A stretch of 64,000 nt of DNA, taken from CAZVKN01 sp964627035 (GTDB lineage: Bacteria > Electryoneota > AABM5-125-24 > Hatepunaeales > Hatepunaeaceae). The position numbers were made by a program, and so were the translations under genes. This document shows positions 42,129-50,229 of the stretch, one piece after another. The stretch spans positions 115,597 through 179,596 of the forward strand of contig CAZVKN010000003.1 of assembly GCA_964627035.1 (NCBI GenBank), read 5' to 3'. Below the pieces are notes generated by a model that had not been told where the DNA came from, did no database searches, and saw only the letters and a program-made list of their open reading frames with translations. Every line of letters starts with the position of its first letter. The stretch's first letter is position 1.

Positions 42129-44315
42129 TTACTTGAGCATGAGAATCTTTTCAACCTGAATGTTTGCATCACTGCTGAAACGTATGAAATAGACGCCGGA
42201 AGTGAGGCTGTTCCCGCTGTATGTGAGATGATGATTGCCTTTTTTCTGCATTTTATTGCGCATCACATCAAGAACCCGTCCTCTGATGTCGAGTAGTTCC
42301 AGCTTGACTCGTCCGTAATTCGGAATCGAATATTTAATTTTGAGTTGTGAGTTAAACGGATTTGGAACGGGTGGGTATAGTGTCGGAGTGTCGGGGTGTT
42401 GTGGCTCGTCACTATGAATACCGACTGGAGTAACATTGACCTCCCAAGTCAGCGAGTCAGCTTCGGTCGTGTCGGAGACGAATGCTGTTACACTATACAA
42501 CCCTTCAGAGTCAAAGTTAACCAACACCCACGAGTTGTCGCTGATTGAGTCGCCGTTCAGCGTCCACAGGAATTGCAGAGAATCATCGCTCGGGTTGAAC
42601 GGGAAGACTTCAAACTCGAATGTTGTATCTGCTTCAACCGACAGCTCGAGCTGCTGAGGCATATAATCTACAATCAGGTCATTGACCATCACCTGCCACG
42701 TCACGCTGTCGGATAGCTCTCCTTGCGAAGCAATCGCTGTGACGGAGTGCTCCCTGCCTCGCTCGAATCTGATCGAGACGCTGTCATTGTCAGCAATCTG
42801 CTCGTCGTTGTGAAGCCAGTTGTATTCAATGTCAGGGTCATCCTCGACTGCACGTGTGGTCACTGAGAAGTCAATTGTGCTGTTGCGACGGATAGATGGG
42901 TTGAGGGAGTCGGGTTGGTGGGAGTTGATGTACATGTCTGTTACTTCAACATGCCAATTTATGTTGCTGACGTTCTCGCCGTCCGAAGCTTGACATTGAA
43001 CGACGTATTCACCAACATTTTCCCATATCTTCGTTACTGTGCTGTCATGCCCCAATGTGTCCTCACCCATGGTCCACATGTAAGTGAATTCATCTCCCTG
43101 TTGGTCGCGGGCTCTGACTTCAAATTCAGTTGTGTCGTTTCTTAACACTGTGAAGTTCGTGTCTTCGGGTGACCAATAAAAAATAATGGGCGAAAGCCGA
43201 TCAGGTTCGAGCCGCACAATCAGTCCGTCATGTCCATTTTCATTATACATAGTCCCGCAAGCGACAATGACATCTCCAGGCTGTACTATTACTCCATACA
43301 AAACATTCCACAAATCTACATTATCGGGTTGCTGGTCAACAATTTCAGAGAAATCATTTGTCCAGAGAGCCACACCAGCCGAGCTCGTCCGTAGTGCAAG
43401 GGGATATCGGCGTCTATTATCCTCTTGAATCCCCGTATTGCCAACCAGAATATAACCGCCGTCGGAAAGTTTGTTCAGGCATCTCAAAGCGGTAAAATAT
43501 CCTGGTGAATAAAGTATTCTTTCCCTAAGTTCACCATTTCTATTAAGGAAGTAGAGTGAAAATCGTCCCGTGATAGAACCGTACTTTCCTCCAACCGCAA
43601 AGCCAAACCCTGTGGAAACTATGGAGCAAAATTGCAGTGATTCTGCTTCATAATTGCGCGACCACAATATATTACCTTCCTCATCGTGATCAATCTTCAG
43701 TGCCCAACCATGCCTATCGGATTGACCATTTATTAGCAAACTCTTATCTCCAACCACTACAACTCCATCATCCGTCTCGCGCATAGCTTTCAACCTAGCC
43801 TGATTAGCATCTTCACCATAGGTCTGTTCCCAGATTGGTTCTCCATCGGGATTAATCATTATTACATATCCGTAATTTCTATCCCTGTAATTCCGTCCAG
43901 CAATCACAAAATTATCGTTCTTCAGTTCAATTATCGCCGATGCACCTCCGGATATATACTCTCGTCTCCAGACAATTTCACCGTCCGCGTCTAATCGTAT
44001 TGCACCACACATATTGTCTCCGATTCTACCAGCAATGACGGCATCCCCGTTATCTGCCTGTATTATAGAGGTTAGGGATGGAATGGGATTGTCATCTTCA
44101 CTATACTCCCATATAATATCACCTTCTCCGTCAATGCATAGTGCCCAAGGACCTCCACACACAAAGTAGTCTTCATCGGTAGTATAGTAGATATCAGTAA
44201 AATAATCTGATGCACCATCCCGATCATAGAGCTGAAGTAGGTCAATTGCCGGTTGTGCGGTTAGTGTAGTCGCGCAAAGAGCAATAGTAGATAATGCGTG
44301 CAGCAATTTTGACAT
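42129..44315 (-). CDS. Secreted propeller/Ig-like repeat protein with type-A sorting domain (copy 1)
   Basis: 728 residues. The signal peptide is about 1-20. Residues 25-370 contain repeating strands such as ADGEIVWRREY and PDGEPIWEQTYG, spaced about 45-50 residues apart, consistent with a beta-propeller. Three Ig-like domains then follow (about 385-640; for example SVTTRAVEDDPDIEYNW and FEVFPFNPSDDSLQFLW). The end is a sorting domain with YPPVPNPFNSQLKIKYSI, LLDIRGRVLD and SGVYFIRF. The Ig-like and linker parts are nearly the same as in the gene just upstream (44329-46458). The propellers differ much more. Three co-directional genes form a probable operon here. Confidence 0.85.
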   Translation of the reverse strand: MSKLLHALSTIALCATTLTAQPAIDLLQLYDRDGASDYFTDIYYTTDEDYFVCGGPWALCIDGEGDIIWEYSEDDNPIPSLTSIIQADNGDAVIAGRIGDNMCGAIRLDADGEIVWRREYISGGASAIIELKNDNFVIAGRNYRDRNYGYVIMINPDGEPIWEQTYGEDANQARLKAMRETDDGVVVVGDKSLLINGQSDRHGWALKIDHDEEGNILWSRNYEAESLQFCSIVSTGFGFAVGGKYGSITGRFSLYFLNRNGELRERILYSPGYFTALRCLNKLSDGGYILVGNTGIQEDNRRRYPLALRTSSAGVALWTNDFSEIVDQQPDNVDLWNVLYGVIVQPGDVIVACGTMYNENGHDGLIVRLEPDRLSPIIFYWSPEDTNFTVLRNDTTEFEVRARDQQGDEFTYMWTMGEDTLGHDSTVTKIWENVGEYVVQCQASDGENVSNINWHVEVTDMYINSHQPDSLNPSIRRNSTIDFSVTTRAVEDDPDIEYNWLHNDEQIADNDSVSIRFERGREHSVTAIASQGELSDSVTWQVMVNDLIVDYMPQQLELSVEADTTFEFEVFPFNPSDDSLQFLWTLNGDSISDNSWVLVNFDSEGLYSVTAFVSDTTEADSLTWEVNVTPVGIHSDEPQHPDTPTLYPPVPNPFNSQLKIKYSIPNYGRVKLELLDIRGRVLDVMRNKMQKKGNHHLTYSGNSLTSGVYFIRFSSDANIQVEKILMLK

Positions 44316-44328
44316 AATGCGATCCCCC

Positions 44329-46458
44329 TTATCTTAACAGTAACACTTTTCTTGTTGAGGCTTGTGTCTCTGTCTGCAAGCTAAGAAAATATAAACCGGA
44401 AGACAACTCATTGGCTCTTAAAGCGTAATTATGCTCCCCCGCTGTCCGACGTCCATCAACTAACGTCTCCACTAACCGCCCGTTCACATCAAACAGACTC
44501 AACCTCACATGCGAAGCTGTCGGCAGATAATATCTCACAGTAGCTACCGAATTAAACGGATTCGGCACGGGTGGGTATAGTGTCGGAGTGTCGGGGTGTT
44601 TCGGTTCGTCAGAATAGATGCTGTTTGGTGTGACATTTATCGTCCAGGTCAGCGAGTCGGATTCAGTGGTATCGGAGACGTAGCATATCACACTGTGCAA
44701 CCCCTCTTCGTCAAAATTAACCAATACCCACGAATTGTCGCTGATAGAGTCACCATCTAGCGTCCACAGGAAATGCAGTGAATCATCATTCGGGTCAAAC
44801 GGGAAGACCTCAAACTCAAAGGATGTATCCGCTCTAACTGACAATTCAAGTTGCTCAGGCATATAGTCAACGATCAGGTCATTGACCAAAACCTGCCATG
44901 TCACGCTGTCGGCAAGCTCGCCTTGTGATGCAATTGCTGTGACGGAATGCTCCCGACCTCGCTCGAAGCGGATGGAGACGCTGTCGTCTTCCACGATCTG
45001 CTCGTCGTCCAGCAGCCAAACGTACTCAACCGGATCGTCCTCGATGGCGCGAGTGGTGACGGAGAAATTAATACTATTGTTGCGGCGGATAGATGGGTTG
45101 AGGGAGTCGGGTGTATGAGAATCTATGTACAGCTCTTCGACATGAACAATCCATCGGATTGAATCTGACAAAGCACTGTCCGATACTGTGCATTGGACAC
45201 TGTCAGTGCCGAGTTCTTCGAAAATAATGCTGGTGGATGTGTCCGATGAAATGCTGTCACCGTTCTGTGTCCACAGGTAGCTAAGAGAGTCTTCCTGCCA
45301 GTCAACGGCACTGACCGAAAAGAGCAAAGAGTCATTTAGCAGTAAACTCAAATTAAGGCTTTCAGGAGTGAAGTCTGTAATTACCGGTGCTGATCGTAGG
45401 GGAATTATTTTGATCAAATAACCGCTATTTCGAGAATAGCCTGCTGCCCAGGCAAATCCATCATCATCAGTAATGATAGAGAAATAACTACGGTGTTGAA
45501 CCTGACCATTATCGTTTCGATGCCAAACTTGATTGCCTTCATCATCCGTACGTAATAATTCAGCCCTAGGAACGGCAGTCCCTGCAATTATAAATCCAGC
45601 ATCGGGCATTTCTGCCAATCCGTTTGCTTCACCACCAATATTGTAGAATCTCTCCCATAAACGATCACCATCATTATTGATTCTTAACAGATAGAACCTA
45701 TTACCTCCACCAACTGCCGCAAAACCTCCATTCCGACACGATACCAGATCACGCAAAATTGCTCGCCCATAAGTGTTATCCCAAACTATTTCACCATTTT
45801 CGTTAGTCCTTATTATCAATGCCCCCCCCCAACCATGTCCTGCAAAGATATATCCGTTATCAACTTCTTTGATTACCCAAAATCTATTACCGTCGTAACT
45901 TTCTTCCCAGATGACTTCACCATCATCGTTGAATTTCACAGCATAGCAGTGAGTACCATTTTCATAGATTCTACCACAACCAATATAGTTTCCATCCTTT
46001 AATTCTATAACTGCCCAACAGTATGTTCGATCACCCATCACCATATTCCACAACATATCACCTTCATCGTCAGTTCTTATGACTGTAAAACGAGAAATGT
46101 CGTTTGTTCTTTGTGTACCACCCATCAGAAAACCGCCGTCATCACACTGGATAACCGAAAAACTCTCCCCAAATCTCCACTCTTGAGGGCGGTACGCATG
46201 TTGACTCGTTCTGTTGCCGTTTTCATCGGTAATAATAAGCCAAAATAGGCTATGGGGATCTAACTCTCCATTGATGTTACCGGTTGATCCGGTTAGAGCA
46301 AAACCGTCTTCAGTTTTATACACATCCCTTAGATAACCTCTATCATCCCTCATACCATCGTAATAATGTTCCCATTGATTCCGCGGTTGCGCAACGCTGG
46401 TGTGACAATTTAAGACAAAGAAGAGCAAGCATAAATATTGTGAAATTTGACGATACAT
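44329..46458 (-). CDS. Secreted propeller/Ig-like repeat protein with type-A sorting domain (copy 2)
   Basis: 709 residues from ATG 46458, eight bases after AAGGAG; ATG 46464 and GTG 46467 lie too close to that site. Signal peptide to about residue 23. The propeller-like part includes DDEGDMLWNMVMGD, DDGEVIWEESYDGN and ENGEIVWDNTYG. Three Ig-like domains and a sorting domain (YPPVPNPFNSVATVRYYL, LFDVNGRLVETLVDG, SGLYFLSL) follow. A run of nine C on the plus strand (45822-45830, coding Gly-Trp-Gly-Gly) is a possible slippage site that would switch the protein off. It ends 14 bp before copy 1 starts, and the small secreted gene precedes it. Confidence 0.85.
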   Translation of the reverse strand: MYRQISQYLCLLFFVLNCHTSVAQPRNQWEHYYDGMRDDRGYLRDVYKTEDGFALTGSTGNINGELDPHSLFWLIITDENGNRTSQHAYRPQEWRFGESFSVIQCDDGGFLMGGTQRTNDISRFTVIRTDDEGDMLWNMVMGDRTYCWAVIELKDGNYIGCGRIYENGTHCYAVKFNDDGEVIWEESYDGNRFWVIKEVDNGYIFAGHGWGGALIIRTNENGEIVWDNTYGRAILRDLVSCRNGGFAAVGGGNRFYLLRINNDGDRLWERFYNIGGEANGLAEMPDAGFIIAGTAVPRAELLRTDDEGNQVWHRNDNGQVQHRSYFSIITDDDGFAWAAGYSRNSGYLIKIIPLRSAPVITDFTPESLNLSLLLNDSLLFSVSAVDWQEDSLSYLWTQNGDSISSDTSTSIIFEELGTDSVQCTVSDSALSDSIRWIVHVEELYIDSHTPDSLNPSIRRNNSINFSVTTRAIEDDPVEYVWLLDDEQIVEDDSVSIRFERGREHSVTAIASQGELADSVTWQVLVNDLIVDYMPEQLELSVRADTSFEFEVFPFDPNDDSLHFLWTLDGDSISDNSWVLVNFDEEGLHSVICYVSDTTESDSLTWTINVTPNSIYSDEPKHPDTPTLYPPVPNPFNSVATVRYYLPTASHVRLSLFDVNGRLVETLVDGRRTAGEHNYALRANELSSGLYFLSLQTETQASTRKVLLLR

Positions 46459-46521
46459 GTTCATCACTCCTTACAATAAGTAGTGCAAGGGAACTGAAAG
46501 CCCCCTTGCACGGTTTCTCTT

Positions 46522-46911
46522 TTATGGACGATTGTCTTCAACGTCCCAATCGAGGTGTTTAGTGGGTAATAAAACTGATGTGGGATGAACTGAAGGATTG
46601 TTAAAGGTGAGATCCTCAGCTTCGATTATCCAAATTACCCAATCGTAGACCTGTGCTTCAGTAAGATCAGTGGTTGCCTTATAGAAACCGGGAGCATTTT
46701 CATCAGTCTCCGTTTCTTCCCACCCCCCACCTCCATCGTCTCGCCATTGAATCCAGACAGTTAGACCTTCGACCGGTTCATCATCTTCAGTTATATAAAC
46801 GGTGTACGCAGTATCCGCTCGTGCATCTTTGTGCAAAATATGCACGCCGATCCCAACTGTTGTCGCAAAGCAAGCGACCGCGATCATCGCAGCCAATATT
46901 CGCTTGGTCAT
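46522..46911 (-). CDS. Small exported protein, unassigned
   Basis: 129 residues from ATG 46911, five bases after GGAGGT. Signal peptide about residues 1-32 (ILAAMIAVACFATTVG). The mature part is acidic, with ITEDDEPVEGLTVWIQWRDD followed by a Gly/Glu-rich loop and WVIWIIEAEDLTFNNP. It resembles a single beta-sandwich domain such as a carboxypeptidase-regulatory-like fold, but no signature is clear. It has no sorting domain. It lies 63 bp upstream of the tandem propeller/Ig genes on the same strand and is probably the first gene of that unit, so it may be a partner of those surface proteins. Confidence 0.72.
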   Translation of the reverse strand: MTKRILAAMIAVACFATTVGIGVHILHKDARADTAYTVYITEDDEPVEGLTVWIQWRDDGGGGWEETETDENAPGFYKATTDLTEAQVYDWVIWIIEAEDLTFNNPSVHPTSVLLPTKHLDWDVEDNRP

Positions 46912-46923
46912 TTTGACCTCCAA

Positions 46924-47251
46924 ATTTGTGTTGCGTCCTTTGACGCAACTTGTTATATCGAAGGTAGAAGGGGGAATTTTCCTCTTTCTACCTCCGTAGA
47001 TGTGCCGAAGACTTCATAGCTGTGAATTATCGGTGCACCCGCTTTATTTCCACACAGACGCAATACCTGCGAGAGATTCCTGTGGTGATAGTTGGTTTAA
47101 GGGTTAACGTTAGGGACGGTTAACGGAATCTATATTAAAAAAAAGTCTATTTCGGGGTTGCAGCTTCATTGAAGCTAATCAGTGAACAGTGATGTTATCC
47201 GACAATATAACTGTTGAAGATGAGGATGTCAAGTTAAAATTGTTTATTTTC
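46924..47251. other. Intergenic region without recognised gene
   Basis: About 330 bp upstream of the small exported gene. It includes the presumed promoter of the minus-strand operon and a stretch around 47095-47125 with repeated GGTTAAC/GTTAAC sequence. I see no coding pattern, tRNA or strong hairpin. Confidence 0.5.
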
Positions 47252-47410
47252 CTATCTAATGAGTAGAATTTTTTGATTAGCAGATATATCACGAGCTGTT
47301 AGATTCACAAAGTACATCCCTGACGCTAATCCACTACCATCGACACTAACAGAATGCTGTCCTCGTGTTCGATAAGCACGAGCCATCGTCTCCGTCAACC
47401 GCCGGATTCC
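47252..47410 (-). pseudogene. Truncated sorting-domain gene (relic A)
   Basis: The minus strand encodes RRLTETMARAYRTRGQHSV, then GSGLASGMYFVNL and a final KILLIR followed by TAG. This is the last ~45 residues of a type-A sorting domain. Upstream of it lies the inverted copy of the miniature element (47412-47539), whose decayed end starts where the domain homology stops. The gene therefore appears to have been cut, probably by element insertion. No start codon or signal peptide remains. Confidence 0.8.
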
Positions 47411-47411
47411 C

Positions 47412-47539
47412 GGTTTCTGGTAATACCGACAAATCACTGTCAGGTCGCCGCACCTGACAGCCATCTTGTTAATATTATGTAGATTGGGCTGTCAACCACG
47501 GCGGGTTGACAGCAGCATATGTCATTATCGGACAGACTC
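47412..47539. mobile_element. MITE-like element, inverted copy
   Basis: The right end CGGACAGACTC is the inverse of GAGTCTGTCCG. Inside are the two hairpins and a spacer (CCATCTTGTTAATATTATG) that is the near-exact reverse complement of the spacer in the copy at 14164-14294. The left terminal repeat is decayed (GGTAATACCGACAAATC). No target duplication is visible. Confidence 0.82.
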
Positions 47540-47884
47540 TGAAGCGTGAACTCTGAACTTCAATCCGAATGGACAGGAATGTCTCTGCTCCCCCATACTG
47601 GATTCCGTGTCAAGCCCGGAATGACAAATAGTTATGGGTTAAAGGTTGAAGTTACTTCTGTGGCGATCATGTGCCGCCACGATTTTATATGTTAAAACCT
47701 GTTGTTAAAAACAGACTTTTAGTGTCGAAGTGAAAGGAACTTGTGGGGACAATCTTTAAGCAATCCTGTTCTCACGCTTAGTTCTGTATTATTCAATGTT
47801 TTACATAGTAATTTAAAGCTGCCTCAAGGATCACTCAATTGTTAGATACAAAATGAATTAATGTTTGTCAAGAAATATAAGATA

Positions 47885-48043
47885 TTATTTCATAGATATT
47901 ATCTTCTTGTGAGAAAGCTCATCGCTAATATCAAGCCTCACCAAATACATCCCTGACGCTAATCCACTACCATCGACACTAACAGAATGCTGTCATCGTG
48001 TTCGATAAGCACGAGCCATCGTCTCCGTCAACCGCCGGATTCC
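47885..48043 (-). pseudogene. Truncated sorting-domain gene with nonsense codon (relic B)
   Basis: This is a second copy of the same relic, 633 bp away. The reading frame matches relic A but a G-to-T change makes TGA (47993-47995) where relic A has a glycine codon. Downstream of that, GSGLASGMYLVRLDIS and a final KIISMK, stop, diverge from relic A, so the C-terminal tail differs. It is not translatable as one domain. Confidence 0.8.
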
Positions 48044-48091
48044 CGGTTTCTGGTAATACCGACAAATCACTGTCAGGTCGCCGCACCTGAC
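47947..48091. repeat. 145-bp direct duplicate of 47314-47458
   Basis: The two segments align without gaps at an offset of 633 bp. By eye they differ mainly at one position, the base that creates the stop in relic B. The duplicated unit contains part of a sorting domain plus the decayed left end of the miniature element, so the duplication is younger than that insertion. A second duplicate pair, 47539-47626 and 48301-48388 (offset 762 bp), lies just beyond. Confidence 0.88.
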
Positions 48092-48240
48092 CGCGTAGTA
48101 TTTGAATAAGCAGATGGAGTAGATTCTCTGGATTCCCGGTTTCGAGTCTGTCTGGTAATACAAACAAATGGTTTTTCGCTGTTTCGTGTGGGAGTATTTC
48201 ATATTTATATGGATCATATAGGATTATCTCCAAATTATTG

Positions 48241-48560
48241 ATCAGTCATTCTCGCAATATGAGTTCAGGCTTCAGCCTGTGTCAGCGCGAGGAAGACACG
48301 CTGAAGCGTGAACTCTGAACTTCAATCCGAATGGACAGGAATGTCTCTGCTCCCCCATACTGGATTCCGTGTCAAGCCCGGAATGACATGCTATTGTCCT
48401 TGCAGAAACGAAGTGACGAAGCAATCTCAACGGTTTAGGTAGGAGATTGCCACATCCCGACCAGTCGGGATTCGCAATGACAGGTTTGTCAAACAGATTG
48501 CTTCACTTCGTTCGCAATGACGATAGTGGGAGATTCCCGATTTCGCGGGAATGACGGTTA
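48241..48560. repeat. Repeat-rich intergenic region downstream of the ATPase gene
   Basis: A GAGTTCAGGCTTCAG-type hairpin lies at about 48259-48320. An 88-bp segment identical to 47539-47626 covers 48301-48388 and ends in an ATTCC-family palindrome. Several decayed TTCGCAATGAC-type and GGGATTCGC-type copies follow up to 48560. Many FCB and proteobacterial genomes carry the same kinds of repeats near repeat-rich accessory loci. No gene is visible in this stretch or in 47627-47884. Confidence 0.7.
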
Positions 48561-48574
48561 AGAGCGTAATAGCT

Positions 48575-49837
48575 TTACACGATGCCCTCCCTGAAGCAGA
48601 AGAGGACGCCGTCGCGGGTTCGTTTTTTTTCGCAGCCCAATGACTCCGCTATGCGCGAAATTTTTCGACTGCTGTTTTTCTGCCTACATTGATACGTCAG
48701 TTGACTGTATAACTGCGCTAACGTTAGACGGTGGTTCATGTTGTATAACTCCTTGCGGAGAATCCGTCGAACCTGTGACTCGGAGCCGTTGTCCCGCGAC
48801 TCAAGATACCGCAAGTTCGCCTCCTCGAAGTAGCGCTCAATCTCCCTTCTGTGATCCGCCGGAGTACATGCGAACATCGGCAGTGCCATCTGCCTCACCC
48901 GCGGTGCGTAATCTCGCGGCAGTCCTGAATCTCCTGATTGATAGAGAGACCAGTCACCCTCCATTGATGCGGACTTCAAACGCCAGTAAAGCAGTCCGTT
49001 GGTGATGACCCTTGCACGTTCAATCACGTGCTGTTCGTTCAATACTGCGAGTCCGTCTATGCTGCGCGGGGTCATGCGGATGTTGATGCAACGGCTCTCC
49101 AGCGACGGATCTTTGAACTCCCGACGTGTGGCGATGACTTTGGGACCGAACGGGTGAAATGCCTGCGGTTCGTTGTTTATGTTGAGGCGGATAACGGCTA
49201 CTCCGCGGGTGTACCCGTGGTTGAGGATTTTGATTAGCTGGTTGTCCAGCCCGCTGCTGCGGAGGTCTGCTTCATCTATCATCAGCGTACCCTGTACCGC
49301 ACTTACAATCCGAAACAGTACGGCGGGTGAAATTACACCTGATACATTGAGTGACCTGTAGCAGAGCTGTGCCAGGGCTCGCAGTGCGGTTGTCTTTCCG
49401 GTGGCGTAATCACCGATGAACCTGAGGTATGGAACCGAATCGTTGCGCCAGGTGAACCAAGTCATAATCGCATAGGTTGTGGCTGCCGTCAACTCCAGAT
49501 CCGAACCGAATGCGATGACGGTTTTGAGCCAGTCGCGGCATATTTCGTAGAGGTCGTCCATGTCGGTTCTGCCGTCTATGTCGTGTGGCGAGGATACAAC
49601 TTTGACATTGACCAGCTCCCGGTATTCAGGGAGTACATGTCTCTCTTTGCCATCGAATGTAAAGCCGGAACAGTATATCAAGCTGCCTTTGTCGCAGACG
49701 ATGTGACTGCCTGCTGTGTTGCCATGGATGTATTCTATATACGGTCTGCCCTGCTTAATGGTGTAATAGGGATGTATATAGACCTGACTTCCCGTATCTA
49801 TTTTATGCGTGTTGTTCATGGTGCTAATATACGACAT
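48575..49837 (-). CDS. Plasmid/phage-type P-loop ATPase (DUF3631-like, helicase/primase-associated)
   Basis: 420 residues. Walker A is GDYATGKTT (about residue 145) and Walker B is TLMIDEADL (about 186). It continues with LIKILNHGYTRG, FGPKVIATRREF and ESRCINIRM, a pattern I associate with DUF3631-type ATPases that accompany primases in phages and plasmids. The N-terminal ~120 residues have no recognised domain, and the C-terminus contains Arg-rich segments that could bind DNA. It stands alone, without integrase or primase. An in-frame ATG at 49819 is an alternative start; neither has a clear ribosome-binding site. Direct and inverted GTGACGAAG repeats lie just upstream. It is probably a leftover of an integrated replicon. 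Confidence 0.7.
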   Translation of the reverse strand: MSYISTMNNTHKIDTGSQVYIHPYYTIKQGRPYIEYIHGNTAGSHIVCDKGSLIYCSGFTFDGKERHVLPEYRELVNVKVVSSPHDIDGRTDMDDLYEICRDWLKTVIAFGSDLELTAATTYAIMTWFTWRNDSVPYLRFIGDYATGKTTALRALAQLCYRSLNVSGVISPAVLFRIVSAVQGTLMIDEADLRSSGLDNQLIKILNHGYTRGVAVIRLNINNEPQAFHPFGPKVIATRREFKDPSLESRCINIRMTPRSIDGLAVLNEQHVIERARVITNGLLYWRLKSASMEGDWSLYQSGDSGLPRDYAPRVRQMALPMFACTPADHRREIERYFEEANLRYLESRDNGSESQVRRILRKELYNMNHRLTLAQLYSQLTYQCRQKNSSRKISRIAESLGCEKKRTRDGVLFCFREGIV

Positions 49838-49886
49838 TTTGTGTCGAAAGTCAAGTCTTTCATTCGGTCGCAGAGGGGCTATGTTT

Positions 49887-49973
49887 TTTCGTCACTTCGT
49901 CACATAATAGTCTGTATCCCTTTGTGGTATTGCGTTTCATGTGGTGACGAAGATGTGACGAAGTGTGACGGAA
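49887..49973. promoter_or_regulatory. Iteron-like GTGACGAAG repeats upstream of the ATPase gene
   Basis: Two inverted copies (TTCGTCAC at 49888-49895 and 49896-49903) are followed by three direct copies at 49944-49952, 49955-49963 and 49965-49973 (the last is GTGACGGAA). Spacing of the direct copies is 11 and 10 bp, close to one helical turn. The array starts 50 bp upstream of the ATPase start. This arrangement resembles iterons at plasmid or phage origins, or operator sites that control the ATPase. Confidence 0.72.
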
Positions 49974-50079
49974 TGGGAAAATACGAGTTGGGGAGTTTTT
50001 AGGATTGTTGTATTATTGCTATGTAATATTTTCTAATTTTTTCGGTAGTGCATACAACTGTTACTCAGACCTTTTCGGA

Positions 50080-50222
50080 GTTCGGTGTGATTCTCAGCAG
50101 ATGGAGCAGATGAAGCGGATTTACTGGATTCCCGCCTGCGCGGGAATGACCGGTAAGAGAGATTCTTCACTTCGTTCAGAATGACGAAAAGGTGTCAGCC
50201 ACGGCGGGCTGACAGTGGATAA
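50080..50222. repeat. Mixed dispersed repeats downstream of the GGDEF gene
   Basis: It includes CAGCAGATGGAGCAGATGAAG-like sequence (50096-50117), an ATTCCCGCCTGCGCGGGAAT palindrome (about 50134-50153), a TTCACTTCGTTCAGAATGACG segment and one GTCAGCC..GGCTGAC hairpin (50196-50216). The hairpin is a single-arm relative of the miniature element. There is no gene between the array upstream and the GGDEF gene stop. Confidence 0.75.
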
Positions 50223-50229
50223 AAAGTCA

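Noticed and set aside
46831..47019. Plus-strand small open frame opposite the small exported gene
   Set aside because: It is anti-sense to a gene with a good ribosome-binding site and signal peptide; no motif supports it.
47979..48233. Minus-strand open frame of 84 codons
   Set aside because: It is made of repeat DNA and the decayed element end, overlaps relic B, and encodes no recognisable domain.
49887..49973. Possible CRISPR array
   Set aside because: Units are about 9 bp with 1-2 bp between direct copies, and no cas gene is present; the array fits iterons or operators better.
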